Below are positions 1-6,613 of a DNA stretch of 10,238 nucleotides, in pieces (the first letter of the stretch is position 1; the number at the start of each line of letters is the position of its first letter). This DNA comes from an uncultured Clostridia bacterium (lineage in GTDB: Bacteria > Bacillota > Clostridia > Oscillospirales > Acutalibacteraceae): assembly GCA_937884625.1 (NCBI GenBank), contig CALGCE010000041.1, forward strand, positions 1 through 10,238, given 5' to 3'. The notes below the pieces were generated by a model. The model was not told where the DNA came from, ran no database searches, and saw only the letters and a list, made by a program, of their open reading frames with translations. The position numbers were made by a program, and so were the translations under genes.

Positions 1-254
1 TATCCGCGATGTGCAAGTGCAGAATATAAACCAGGAGCTGTGTGACCTTTAGATAAAACAAAACGGTCTCTGTTTTCGTCCTTTGGATTTTTGGGGTCTA
101 TGTTCATATGCTTAAAATATAGATATGTAATTATATCTGCACAAGAAAGCGAACCGCCCGGATGACCCGACTTTGCGGCGTGAACCCCCTCGATTATACC
201 CATTCTTACTTTACACGCAGTTTTTTGAAGTTCTTTTTTTGTAATGTTATCCAT
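1..254 (-). CDS. tkt: Transketolase, N-terminal (thiamine-diphosphate) part, 3' end cut by the window
   Basis: Translating the left edge on the minus strand from the ATG at 254 gives 84 codons with no stop, running off position 1; the next codon begins TA, which fits the usual Tyr. The visible part holds a typical transketolase start: HAAKSGHPGGSLS at residues 25-37 (thiamine-diphosphate site), then DRFVLSKGHTAPGLYSAL near residues 63-80. In Clostridia, enzymes starting like this are usually the separate N-terminal subunit of about 275 residues, paired with a C-terminal subunit gene downstream; this is inference, because the rest is outside the window. The product moves two-carbon ketol units between sugar phosphates in the non-oxidative pentose phosphate pathway, in the cytoplasm. 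Its start overlaps the end of the HAD phosphatase gene by 8 bp, and AAGGAAGGA (263-271) lies 8 nt upstream, so translation is probably coupled. Confidence 0.93.
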   Translation of the reverse strand, partial: MDNITKKELQKTACKVRMGIIEGVHAAKSGHPGGSLSCADIITYLYFKHMNIDPKNPKDENRDRFVLSKGHTAPGLYSALAHRG

Positions 255-1092
255 ATAATTTATCCTTCCTTAAATTAATTAAATACTCTATAAAATCCGC
301 AACTGCACCGTTTTGCACGTTGCCTACCACCACGTCAGCCTCACTCTTAATATCATCGGGAGATGTGCAAAGAGTAGCACCTATATCGGCAGATGTTATC
401 ATTTCAAGGTCGTTGTAAAAATCACCTATTGCATAACTGCAACCCTTTTTGATATTCATAAATTCTTGCAGTTTTATAATACCGCTTTGTTTTGACTGTC
501 CATACGGTATTTGCTCATAATAATGCCTTTCTCTATTACCGAAAAACACCTTTGTTCCACAAAAATGGGCCATTTTACCGTAAGGTTCCAAAAACTCCTT
601 TAAAGCCTTATAATCGTTACTGTTTTCAGGTGCATATAACACTTTATTCCAATTATATTTTGTTGCCGTCTCAAAGTCAACTTCTAAAATGTCTATTTTT
701 TCATAATACTGATGGTCATCGGTTTCAAAATTTCGGTTAAGGGTAAGGACGTGTTTTCCGCTATGTATCTCAATGCCGACGGTGGGAAAGTTTGCAAGTA
801 CCTCTTTTGCAATAAACCGTTCATCTTCTTTAAGCCTATATTCAAAAAGAATTTTATCGTTTTTATAGTCGTATATCATACAACCGTTTGCCATAACAGA
901 CGGCGAAATATCGGGCAACACCTCTAACACATCGTTCACGGCACCTGCTGACCTGCCCGTAGCGAGAGAAAATATACCGCCCTCGCTTTGAAAATACTTT
1001 ATTTTTTCGATATTACGCTCACAAATCTTACCGTCATAAAGAAGTGTACCGTCAACGTCACAGGCAATAAGACAGCCCTTAAATAAATTCAA
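247..1092 (-). CDS. Cof-type HAD-superfamily sugar-phosphate phosphatase
   Basis: A cytoplasmic haloacid-dehalogenase phosphatase of the Cof/YidA type (C2 cap), which usually dephosphorylates sugar phosphates or related small metabolites; the substrate cannot be told from sequence. In the longer numbering from the GTG at 1104, motif I is DVDGT (16-20, nucleophile Asp16), motif II is the Thr of ATGR (49), the motif III Lys is in GQSKQSG (205), and motif IV is GDFYND (227-232), so the active site is complete. The cap domain lies between about 80 and 190. I place the start at the TTG at 1092 (281 residues), which overlaps the rluD stop as TTGA. The GTG at 1104 lies inside the ribosome binding site AAAGGAG (1104-1110), whereas the TTG sits 11 nt downstream of it. 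The gene ends 8 bp inside the transketolase gene. The family call is firm; the start is likely but not proven. Confidence 0.9.
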   Translation of the reverse strand: MNLFKGCLIACDVDGTLLYDGKICERNIEKIKYFQSEGGIFSLATGRSAGAVNDVLEVLPDISPSVMANGCMIYDYKNDKILFEYRLKEDERFIAKEVLANFPTVGIEIHSGKHVLTLNRNFETDDHQYYEKIDILEVDFETATKYNWNKVLYAPENSNDYKALKEFLEPYGKMAHFCGTKVFFGNRERHYYEQIPYGQSKQSGIIKLQEFMNIKKGCSYAIGDFYNDLEMITSADIGATLCTSPDDIKSEADVVVGNVQNGAVADFIEYLINLRKDKLYG

Positions 1093-1997
1093 TTTTTCCT
1101 GCACTCCTTTAAAAAACTCTCAAAGTAATCGGGAAGCGGACTTGAAAATTCCATATATTTACCGTTTGGGTGCACAAAACCTATTTTTCGTGCGTGCAAA
1201 CACTGACCGCAAAGTTTGGTAATTACCTTTTTAGGTCCGTATACATCGTCGCCCGCAACGGGGTGACCTATATACGACATATGAACCCTTATCTGATGAG
1301 TTCGTCCTGTTTGAAGGGTAAGTTTTAAATGTGTAAAACTTCCGAATCGCTCTACTACCTCATAATGAGTTACGGCGTTTTTACTGTTTTTATCGGTCAC
1401 CGCCATTTGTTTACGCTTTATGGGGTGCCTTCCTATCGGTGCATCTACCGTTCCGCTCTCATTATTTAAATTACCGTATACAACTGCTTCGTATTCCCGT
1501 GTAAAAGAATGTTCCTTTATTTGCCCTGCCAAAAAGTTATGTGCAGTATCATTTTTTGCAACTATTAAAAGTCCGCTTGTGTTTTTATCTATTCTGTGAA
1601 GTATCCCAGGACGCATAACGCCGTTTATACCCGAAAGCGTATCTCCGCAGTGATACATAATCGCATTTACAAGCGTACCGCTGTAATTACCTGATGCAGG
1701 ATGTACTACCATACCTTTGGGTTTATTTACAACGAGTAAATCGTCATCTTCATAGACAATGTCAATCGGTATATTCTCGGCAGTTACAGTATACTCTTTC
1801 GGCGGTAAAATGTTTATATCAACCCTATCGCCTGATTTTAATTTGTAATTTTTATCCCTTACTTGTCCGTTTACTCTAACTTGACCGTTTGATATTATTT
1901 TTGACGCATTTGAGCGTGTAATCTCCGCACAGAGCGATATAAAAACATCAAGACGGCGGTTTTCACCGTCGTCAAAAACAACACTAATCGTTTTCAT
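1089..1997 (-). CDS. rluD: RluA/RluD-family 23S rRNA pseudouridine synthase
   Basis: A 302-residue protein of the RluA/RluC/RluD family, which isomerises uridines to pseudouridine in large-subunit rRNA. An S4 RNA-binding domain occupies about residues 14-62 (RLDVFISLCAEITRSNASKI, then VRVNGQVR). The catalytic domain follows, with NKPKGMVVHPA (91-101) and the active-site loop HRIDKNTSGLL (134-144), where Asp137 is the nucleophile; HRLDKDTSG is the more usual wording. GRTHQIRVHM (231-240) and GHPVAGDDVYG (244-254) complete the fold. The S4 domain plus this length points to the RluD type, corresponding to B. subtilis YlyB, which also follows lspA. Exact target uridines are not deducible. The ATG at 1997 overlaps the lspA stop by 14 bp, and the downstream HAD gene overlaps its TGA. 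No residue looks damaged. Confidence 0.94.
   Translation of the reverse strand: MKTISVVFDDGENRRLDVFISLCAEITRSNASKIISNGQVRVNGQVRDKNYKLKSGDRVDINILPPKEYTVTAENIPIDIVYEDDDLLVVNKPKGMVVHPASGNYSGTLVNAIMYHCGDTLSGINGVMRPGILHRIDKNTSGLLIVAKNDTAHNFLAGQIKEHSFTREYEAVVYGNLNNESGTVDAPIGRHPIKRKQMAVTDKNSKNAVTHYEVVERFGSFTHLKLTLQTGRTHQIRVHMSYIGHPVAGDDVYGPKKVITKLCGQCLHARKIGFVHPNGKYMEFSSPLPDYFESFLKECRKN
1104..1110 (-). promoter_or_regulatory. Ribosome binding site that decides the HAD phosphatase start
   Basis: The minus strand reads AAAGGAG here, inside the last codons of rluD. Its final base is the first base of the in-frame GTG at 1104, so that GTG is too close to be used. The in-frame TTG at 1092 is 11 nt away and overlaps the rluD TGA as TTGA, an arrangement typical of translational coupling. 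Confidence 0.6.
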
Positions 1998-2490
1998 TTT
2001 GTACGTCTATAACAGATTTTCTTAACTTTCTGTCATTTATGGCATCGATAATAAAGTATAGTATAAGCAATGATGCACCTATAACTATTGAACAGTCCGC
2101 AACATTGAAAACGGGAAATTCGGGGAAAAACTCAAAGTGCAAAAAATCCACTACGTTACCTGAACGAAAAATACGGTCTGCCATATTTCCAAGACCGCCC
2201 GAAAGAATAAGTACAACCGCCCAAAACATAAGTTTATTCTTTACACCGAACTTTAAAATGAGAGAAATACAGATAAGCATAACTATTATGGTAATGGAAA
2301 GCAAAAGCCAGGTATGACCGTTTAACATACCCCATGCTCCCCCACGGTTGTGAATATAGGTTATATCTATAATTCCTTTAATAAAATCGTGAGAGGTCGC
2401 AAGTTCATAATTCGACACTATAAAAAACTTTGTATATTGGTCTAAACCTAAGATACAAAGACCTGTAATTATTGCAAGAATATAAGACAC
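1984..2490 (-). CDS. lspA: Lipoprotein signal peptidase (signal peptidase II)
   Basis: A 168-residue integral membrane aspartyl protease that cleaves signal peptides from diacylglyceryl-modified prolipoproteins, after Lgt, at the cytoplasmic membrane. Four hydrophobic segments lie near residues 4-20, 61-80, 86-100 and 133-152. Conserved boxes are LDQYTKFFI (16-24), NRGGAWGML (48-56), GNMADR (101-106), VVDF with catalytic Asp115, and FNVADC with catalytic Asp132, so the dyad is complete. The C-terminal tail is short and charged. Translation starts at a GTG (2490), 10 nt after AAAGGAG at 2501-2507; the next in-frame Met is residue 55, which would remove essential parts. The gene follows divIVA after 32 bp and overlaps rluD by 14 bp, the same lspA-rluD order as in B. 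subtilis. Confidence 0.97.
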   Translation of the reverse strand: MSYILAIITGLCILGLDQYTKFFIVSNYELATSHDFIKGIIDITYIHNRGGAWGMLNGHTWLLLSITIIVMLICISLILKFGVKNKLMFWAVVLILSGGLGNMADRIFRSGNVVDFLHFEFFPEFPVFNVADCSIVIGASLLILYFIIDAINDRKLRKSVIDVQNEND

Positions 2491-2500
2491 GTCCTGACTT

Positions 2501-2507
2501 CTCCTTT
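2501..2507 (-). promoter_or_regulatory. Ribosome binding site for the GTG-started lspA
   Basis: AAAGGAG on the minus strand, 10 nt upstream of the GTG at 2490, inside the 32-bp divIVA-lspA gap. It supports GTG as the start, since no ATG lies near. The gap contains no terminator-like hairpin followed by a T run, so lspA is probably read through from divIVA. Confidence 0.65.
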
Positions 2508-2522
2508 CAAAATAAGAAGGCT

Positions 2523-3284
2523 TTATTCTTCGTCTGACAGGTCATCGGCATTAATTATAAAGCCGACATCTTCCTGTACTTCTACCTCTGCTTCATTTTC
2601 TTCTGCCGTTTCCTGCTGTTTTGGTTCAACTGTTTTTTCTTCTATAAAATCTTGTGCATTTGGAACCTTATTATATTCATCGGATACCAATTTTGCAATT
2701 TGGGTAGGGTCCATAGGTACTTGGTCGGGTAACTTTTGAAGTAACTCCAAGTGCTCTTTATAAGTCTTAGTGATTTCTGCTTTAAATGCCGAAATTTCAA
2801 GTTTAAGTTTATCAAAGAGTAACTGTTGTCTTCTTACACTGTCCTCGGTTGCCTTTTCTATGCTGTTTGACCTCTCGGTTGCCGCCTTAATGGTGTCTTC
2901 AAGTTCCTTTTCTGTCTGTGCCTTACGTTCACTTGCCTTACGGTCAAACGCAAGGGTAAGTTCTTTCTCTTTGGCGGTTATTATTTCAATACTTGACTCG
3001 GCATTCTTTACTATTTCATCGCTCTTTGCCTTTGCCTCATCAACAATTTGGTCTGCCAGTCTTTGGGCACTTATAAGTACGCTTTGTATGCTCGTCTGCG
3101 AACTCCTATATGATTCAACTTCGCCGTTTAATTTTTCAATCTTAGAATTAAGGTCACGCACTGTTCGCTCAAACTGGTCATAATCAGCCTCGATTTTATC
3201 GAGAAGAATTTCCACTTCCTCCTGCTTATAACCGCCCACCGATTTTGAAAATTTAACGTTTCTTATATCATTTGAACTTAACAT
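2523..3284 (-). CDS. divIVA: DivIVA-family polar/septal coiled-coil protein
   Basis: A 253-residue cytoplasmic protein that should bind curved membrane at septa and poles and recruit division or wall-synthesis partners. The N-terminal DivIVA domain is recognisable: KFSKSVGGYKQEEVEILLDKI (residues 11-31), matching the family pattern F-x(5)-GY-x(2)-EV-x(3)-L. A long heptad-rich coiled coil fills about 32-185. A Pro-containing break (LPDQVPMDP, 185-193) follows, then a strongly acidic tail from about 215 rich in Glu and Asp, ending DDLSDEE. The membrane-inserting Phe-Arg pair known from B. subtilis DivIVA (17-18) is replaced here by Val-Gly. The ATG at 3284 has AGGAGG (3291-3296) 6 nt upstream. 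It lies 26 bp after sepF and 32 bp before lspA, in a division-gene context that supports the call. GpsB is an unlikely alternative because that protein is about 100 residues. Confidence 0.93.
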   Translation of the reverse strand: MLSSNDIRNVKFSKSVGGYKQEEVEILLDKIEADYDQFERTVRDLNSKIEKLNGEVESYRSSQTSIQSVLISAQRLADQIVDEAKAKSDEIVKNAESSIEIITAKEKELTLAFDRKASERKAQTEKELEDTIKAATERSNSIEKATEDSVRRQQLLFDKLKLEISAFKAEITKTYKEHLELLQKLPDQVPMDPTQIAKLVSDEYNKVPNAQDFIEEKTVEPKQQETAEENEAEVEVQEDVGFIINADDLSDEE

Positions 3285-3290
3285 AAAAGC

Positions 3291-3296
3291 CCTCCT
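3291..3296 (-). promoter_or_regulatory. Strong ribosome binding site for divIVA
   Basis: A full AGGAGG on the minus strand with a 6-nt spacer to the ATG at 3284, in the 26-bp sepF-divIVA gap. It is among the strongest ribosome binding sites in the window and fits high output of an abundant structural protein. No promoter or terminator is visible in this gap. Confidence 0.65.
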
Positions 3297-3310
3297 ATCT
3301 ATTTTTTATA

Positions 3311-3775
3311 TCAAAAATACAGTTTACTCTCGTCATAGTCGTCAAGCATTAGTTCGCCCATAACGTCAACATCTCTTGCGACTATTATAAACGTACTGTT
3401 TGCAACCTTACGGATATTTCCGTGATTGGCATACGCCACACCGCTCAAAAAGTCAATTATCCTGCGTGATACATCACGGTTTGCCGCTTCAAGATTTAAT
3501 ACTACCGTCTTTTTTTCATTAAGATGGTCGGCTATTGTGGTAACATCCTCAAAACGGTCAGGCTTAACAAGTACCACCTGCATCTGACTTTGATTGTAAT
3601 TTACCGTCTTTGATTTTATAAGTCTTGCAGGTGCTTCGCTTTTGTTGTTTGCAACCTCGACATCCTTCATATTCTGCTTTCTTGACGAACGCTCACCCAC
3701 CTCATTTGTTTCATCCTCAAACTCATCCTCTTCGGGTATGCTCATAATGTTTTTAATGCTGTCCCAAACGCCCAT
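3311..3775 (-). CDS. sepF: Cell division protein SepF (FtsZ-ring anchor)
   Basis: A 154-residue SepF. In Gram-positive bacteria it tethers FtsZ polymers to the membrane and bundles them at the division ring. The N-terminus MGVWDSIKNIMSIP (1-14) is the expected amphipathic membrane-targeting helix. It is followed by an acidic, disordered linker (15-60), then the compact SepF domain at about 65-142: QVVLVKPDRFEDV, TVVLNLE, RRIIDFLSGVAYANHGNIRKV and TFIIVARDVDV. The GVAYANHG turn corresponds to the conserved glycine region involved in dimer and FtsZ contacts. The length matches the family (about 150). The gene lies 12 bp after yggS and 26 bp before divIVA; in Bacillus, ylmG and ylmH separate sepF from divIVA. 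The ATG at 3775 is preceded by AAGGAG at 3784-3789. Confidence 0.96.
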   Translation of the reverse strand: MGVWDSIKNIMSIPEEDEFEDETNEVGERSSRKQNMKDVEVANNKSEAPARLIKSKTVNYNQSQMQVVLVKPDRFEDVTTIADHLNEKKTVVLNLEAANRDVSRRIIDFLSGVAYANHGNIRKVANSTFIIVARDVDVMGELMLDDYDESKLYF

Positions 3776-3783
3776 AGTTTTAT

Positions 3784-3789
3784 CTCCTT
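3784..3789 (-). promoter_or_regulatory. sepF ribosome binding site embedded in the yggS stop codon
   Basis: AAGGAG on the minus strand shares its first two bases with the yggS TAA stop (3788-3790), 8 nt before the sepF ATG. Ribosomes ending yggS would sit directly over it, so sepF translation is probably coupled to yggS. Confidence 0.55.
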
Positions 3790-4498
3790 ATAAATAATAT
3801 CTTCTTCCGAAAAGTGCAGTACCTATTCTGACAAGATTTGCACCCTCAATAATTGCCGTATAATAATCGTCCGACATTCCCATCGACAGAATATCCATAC
3901 TACTATTATCTATGTTTTTGCTCCCAATGTCAATAAATAGATTGTTCATTTTTGCAAAATATTTTTTATTATCCTGTGCTTTATTGCATATAGGCGGTAT
4001 TGCCATAAGTCCTTTAATGCAAATATTATCCATTTCTGCAATGATTTTAAGGTTTTCCTCTACCTCATTATACCTAAATCCCGACTTACTTTCTTCCTCG
4101 CCTATATTAACTTCAAGCAGTATATCGGTCATAACGCCTTTCTTTATACTTTGCTTTGAAATTTCCTTTGCAAGGTGTAAAGAATCAACCGACTGTATAA
4201 GTTCTGCCTTACCCACAATATCTTTTACCTTATTGGTCTGCAAATGTCCTATAAAATGCTTATGTACGGGCAGGTAATCCTCATACTTAAAAAGAAACTC
4301 CTGAACCTTGTTTTCGCCTATGTATTTAAGTCCGTTTTTTATTGCGTGATTTATAACACAAACATCTACGGTTTTGGTTGCGGCAAGCAGTGTTATATCA
4401 TCAGGACTTCTCCCCGAAATTTTTGCCGCCTCGTTTATTTTCTCTTTTATATATGCGAAGTTTTCGTCAAATATCTCAACTGATGATTTTTCCGTCAT
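3788..4498 (-). CDS. yggS: YggS/YlmE-family PLP-binding homeostasis protein
   Basis: A 236-residue single-domain TIM-barrel protein (COG0325, human PLPBP family) that binds pyridoxal 5'-phosphate without known catalysis and affects PLP and amino-acid balance. The PLP lysine is Lys42 in LLAATKTV (37-44). Other family boxes are GENKVQEF (61-68), HFIGHLQTNKVK (81-92), SKSGFR (137-142), KGLMAI (162-167), LSMGMSDDYYTAI (204-216) and RIGTALFG (224-231). Length and motifs are complete. The gene starts 23 bp inside the upstream HlyD-like gene, with AAAGGAAAG (4506-4514) 7 nt before the ATG, and runs almost directly into sepF. Linkage of yggS (ylmE) to sepF is widespread in Gram-positive bacteria; why a PLP protein sits with division genes is not settled. 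Confidence 0.96.
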   Translation of the reverse strand: MTEKSSVEIFDENFAYIKEKINEAAKISGRSPDDITLLAATKTVDVCVINHAIKNGLKYIGENKVQEFLFKYEDYLPVHKHFIGHLQTNKVKDIVGKAELIQSVDSLHLAKEISKQSIKKGVMTDILLEVNIGEEESKSGFRYNEVEENLKIIAEMDNICIKGLMAIPPICNKAQDNKKYFAKMNNLFIDIGSKNIDNSSMDILSMGMSDDYYTAIIEGANLVRIGTALFGRRYYL

Positions 4499-5681
4499 AC
4501 AGATTCTTTCCTTTCACTATTACCTCATCATAAAGACGTAATACATTATCATCGCTTTGCGTTTGCTTACAGATTATGTAATCATCGGTAGAATATATTA
4601 CCTTAACGGGAACAAACTTTGCGTTTATACCCGACCTTACGTATACTCCCGTCTTACCGTCAACCACTCTAAGCGATTTTTTGGGAAGATGCAGTCCCTT
4701 ATAGACTTTACTGATAACCGTCATAGCACCCGTTCGCATACTCGCAAGTTCACTGTTCATCTGCCGACAGGCGAATATAACCACCGCACTGTCCGTATCT
4801 GACGACATATTAATACATTTAACCGTTACCGGCAGTTCAGGACTTGATTTAATACTTGTCTTAACGGTGAGTTCATCGCCCTCTTTATATTTAAGTGAAT
4901 CGTTTATGGTAACCCTTGCCGCTATGTACCACTCATAGTCAGATACTATTTTACCAATGGCGTTGTCCTGTGTTTTTTCAGGCTTTATCTCGCTTAAAAA
5001 TTCGGGTGTTATCTTAGTCAGGTCATCAAAAGAAAGCACATTTTCAAAACCGTCCGTACCAGATACGAAGTATCCCGAAAGCGGTGCTGTTATTCTGCCC
5101 TGTACCGCAGGTAAAGATGCATTAAGGCTTGTAAGTTCCGAATTAAGGGTAGCGAGTTGTGCCGAAAAATCGGTAACCTCCCCCGTTATCATTTGACGGC
5201 GGTTAATTGCCGAAAGTAAAAGTGCACTTCGGTCAGAAAGGTTAGAAAAATCACCGCTTCCGCTGTCGGTTATAAGACCGTTAAGTGCAGTACAGACCTT
5301 ACCGCTTACAAGTTCCAAGTCTGCCGCTTGCAGGTCATTATACGCCTGCAATTCCTCTATATTTCTTATCTGTGAGGTAATCTCCGCTATTCTGCTAACT
5401 GTAATAGATGCACCCTCACTGCCGTAAATTTCCGCAAGAGTTCCGTTTTTTGCAACACGGCTTCCATCGGGAATAACAAAATGCAATACACCTGACGAAT
5501 TGTTGGATACTATCGTTTCCCCTCTAATAAGAGTTCCTACAATATTAATCCCGTCCACCGCCTCAAAATATTCGGCACTTTCGGTCGTTATGGGATTATA
5601 CAACGAGGAATAAAGTTGATGTACTATAAATACTATTGCAAATATACCGATTATTACTTTAAGTGCGGTATTCCCTCTCAA
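4476..5681 (-). CDS. HlyD-like membrane-anchored adaptor (barrel-sandwich hybrid protein), function unknown
   Basis: A 401-residue protein with one N-terminal membrane anchor (about residues 8-27, no lipobox) and a large extracytoplasmic part. It has the layout of an HlyD/RND-type membrane fusion protein. One half of a lipoyl-like barrel-sandwich hybrid is near 49-87 (TLIRGETIV, SGVLHFVIPDGSRVAKNGTL). A mostly helical hairpin spans about 93-188. The second half is near 193-216 (VQGRITAPLSGYFVSGTDGFE), and beta-barrel and membrane-proximal segments run from about 250 to 395. Start: a TTG at 5681 with AAGGAGG 7 nt upstream, overlapping the miaA stop as TTGA; an internal Met start would lose the anchor. 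No ABC or RND transporter gene is adjacent; the neighbours are miaA and yggS-sepF-divIVA. A role in the envelope or at the division site is only inference from position. Confidence 0.8.
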   Translation of the reverse strand: MRGNTALKVIIGIFAIVFIVHQLYSSLYNPITTESAEYFEAVDGINIVGTLIRGETIVSNNSSGVLHFVIPDGSRVAKNGTLAEIYGSEGASITVSRIAEITSQIRNIEELQAYNDLQAADLELVSGKVCTALNGLITDSGSGDFSNLSDRSALLLSAINRRQMITGEVTDFSAQLATLNSELTSLNASLPAVQGRITAPLSGYFVSGTDGFENVLSFDDLTKITPEFLSEIKPEKTQDNAIGKIVSDYEWYIAARVTINDSLKYKEGDELTVKTSIKSSPELPVTVKCINMSSDTDSAVVIFACRQMNSELASMRTGAMTVISKVYKGLHLPKKSLRVVDGKTGVYVRSGINAKFVPVKVIYSTDDYIICKQTQSDDNVLRLYDEVIVKGKNLYDGKIIS

Positions 5682-6613
5682 ATTTGTTCCTCCTTAAATA
5701 TTCGTTCAGCCATCTCAAAAACGTCGGGCGTTTCGTCGGCATATATCCATTTTATGCGTTCGTCTTTTGAAAACCATGTCATTTGACGTTTGGCGTACCG
5801 TTTAGTAGAACGCTTTAAAACCTCTACCGCATTTTCAAGCGTGCATTTCCCGTCAAAATAATCAAACAACTCTTTATGACCTATTGCCTGTGATGAACCC
5901 GTAAAGATACCGCCAAACCTATCATATGCCCTTTTTGCCTCGTCCACAAGACCGTTTTCAAGCATTTTTTCAACACGCTTTTCTATTCTTTCATAAAGCA
6001 GTTGCCTGTCACGGTATGTTATGCCTATCATTACAGGGTTTATTGGCGACTCATTTTGTCTTGAAATTAAATCCTGCTTTGATTTTGTAATCCCCGTTAA
6101 GTAGTAAATTTCAAATGCTCTTATTATTCTTCGCTTATTATTTGGGTGAAGTTTAGTAGCGGTATCAGGGTCTATTTCTCTTAAAAGTTCAAGCATTTTA
6201 TCTGCACCGATTTCCTGCATTTGTTTTTGGAGTCGTTCCCTTAACTTAAAATCAGTCTGCTCGGCAGTAAATTCGATATTATCTGCAAGTGAATTTATAT
6301 AAAGTCCCGTACCGCCTACTATTACAGGCAGTTTTCCTTTGTTGTTTATTTCAAAAATCTTACTTCTTGCAACCGATACATAATCGGCTACGGTATAGTT
6401 ATCGCCGTACTCCAAAAACTCAACAAGATGATGTTTTACCTGAGAGCGTTCCTCACTTGTCGGAGAGGCGGACGCTATACTCATATCTTTATATATCTGC
6501 ATAGAATCAGCAGAAATTATTTCTCCGCCGTACTTCTTTGCAATTTTTATCCCAAGTTCTGTCTTACCGCTGGCGGTAGGACCGACAACAAAAACCGTTT
6601 TAATCTTTTCCAT
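5678..6613 (-). CDS. miaA: tRNA dimethylallyltransferase MiaA
   Basis: A 311-residue enzyme that transfers the dimethylallyl group to N6 of adenosine 37 in tRNAs reading UNN codons, giving i6A, the substrate for MiaB. The P-loop is GPTASGKT (11-18). DSMQIYKDM (36-44) contains the catalytic Asp region, GGTGLYI (100-106) and NKRRIIRAFE (159-168) are family signatures, and the tRNA-binding end has SSQAIGHKEL (240-249) and KRYAKRQMTWF (271-281). Length is normal (about 300-315) and nothing is missing. The ATG at 6613 shares one base with the mutL stop (TAATG) and lacks a clear ribosome binding site, so it probably depends on coupling with mutL. The order mutS-mutL-miaA is common in Clostridia and other bacteria; hfq, which often follows miaA, is replaced here by the HlyD-like gene. 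Confidence 0.97.
   Translation of the reverse strand: MEKIKTVFVVGPTASGKTELGIKIAKKYGGEIISADSMQIYKDMSIASASPTSEERSQVKHHLVEFLEYGDNYTVADYVSVARSKIFEINNKGKLPVIVGGTGLYINSLADNIEFTAEQTDFKLRERLQKQMQEIGADKMLELLREIDPDTATKLHPNNKRRIIRAFEIYYLTGITKSKQDLISRQNESPINPVMIGITYRDRQLLYERIEKRVEKMLENGLVDEAKRAYDRFGGIFTGSSQAIGHKELFDYFDGKCTLENAVEVLKRSTKRYAKRQMTWFSKDERIKWIYADETPDVFEMAERIFKEEQI
5689..5695 (-). promoter_or_regulatory. Ribosome binding site fixing the TTG start of the HlyD-like gene
   Basis: AAGGAGG on the minus strand, inside the last codons of miaA, 7 nt before the TTG at 5681. A strong site at ideal distance makes this TTG the credible start, although it is not ATG. The TTG overlaps the miaA TGA as TTGA. 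Confidence 0.7.

Noticed and set aside
2491..2522. Possible weak hairpin (CTTCT...AGAAG) around the lspA ribosome binding site
   Set aside because: Only a 5-bp stem with a 12-nt loop; too weak to claim as a regulatory element or terminator.
6565..6578. Inverted repeat TACCGC-TG-GCGGTA
   Set aside because: It encodes the P-loop codons of miaA (Thr-Ala-Ser-Gly-Lys), so the coding need plus the general abundance of TACCG/CGGTA explain it. There is no T run and it is not intergenic.
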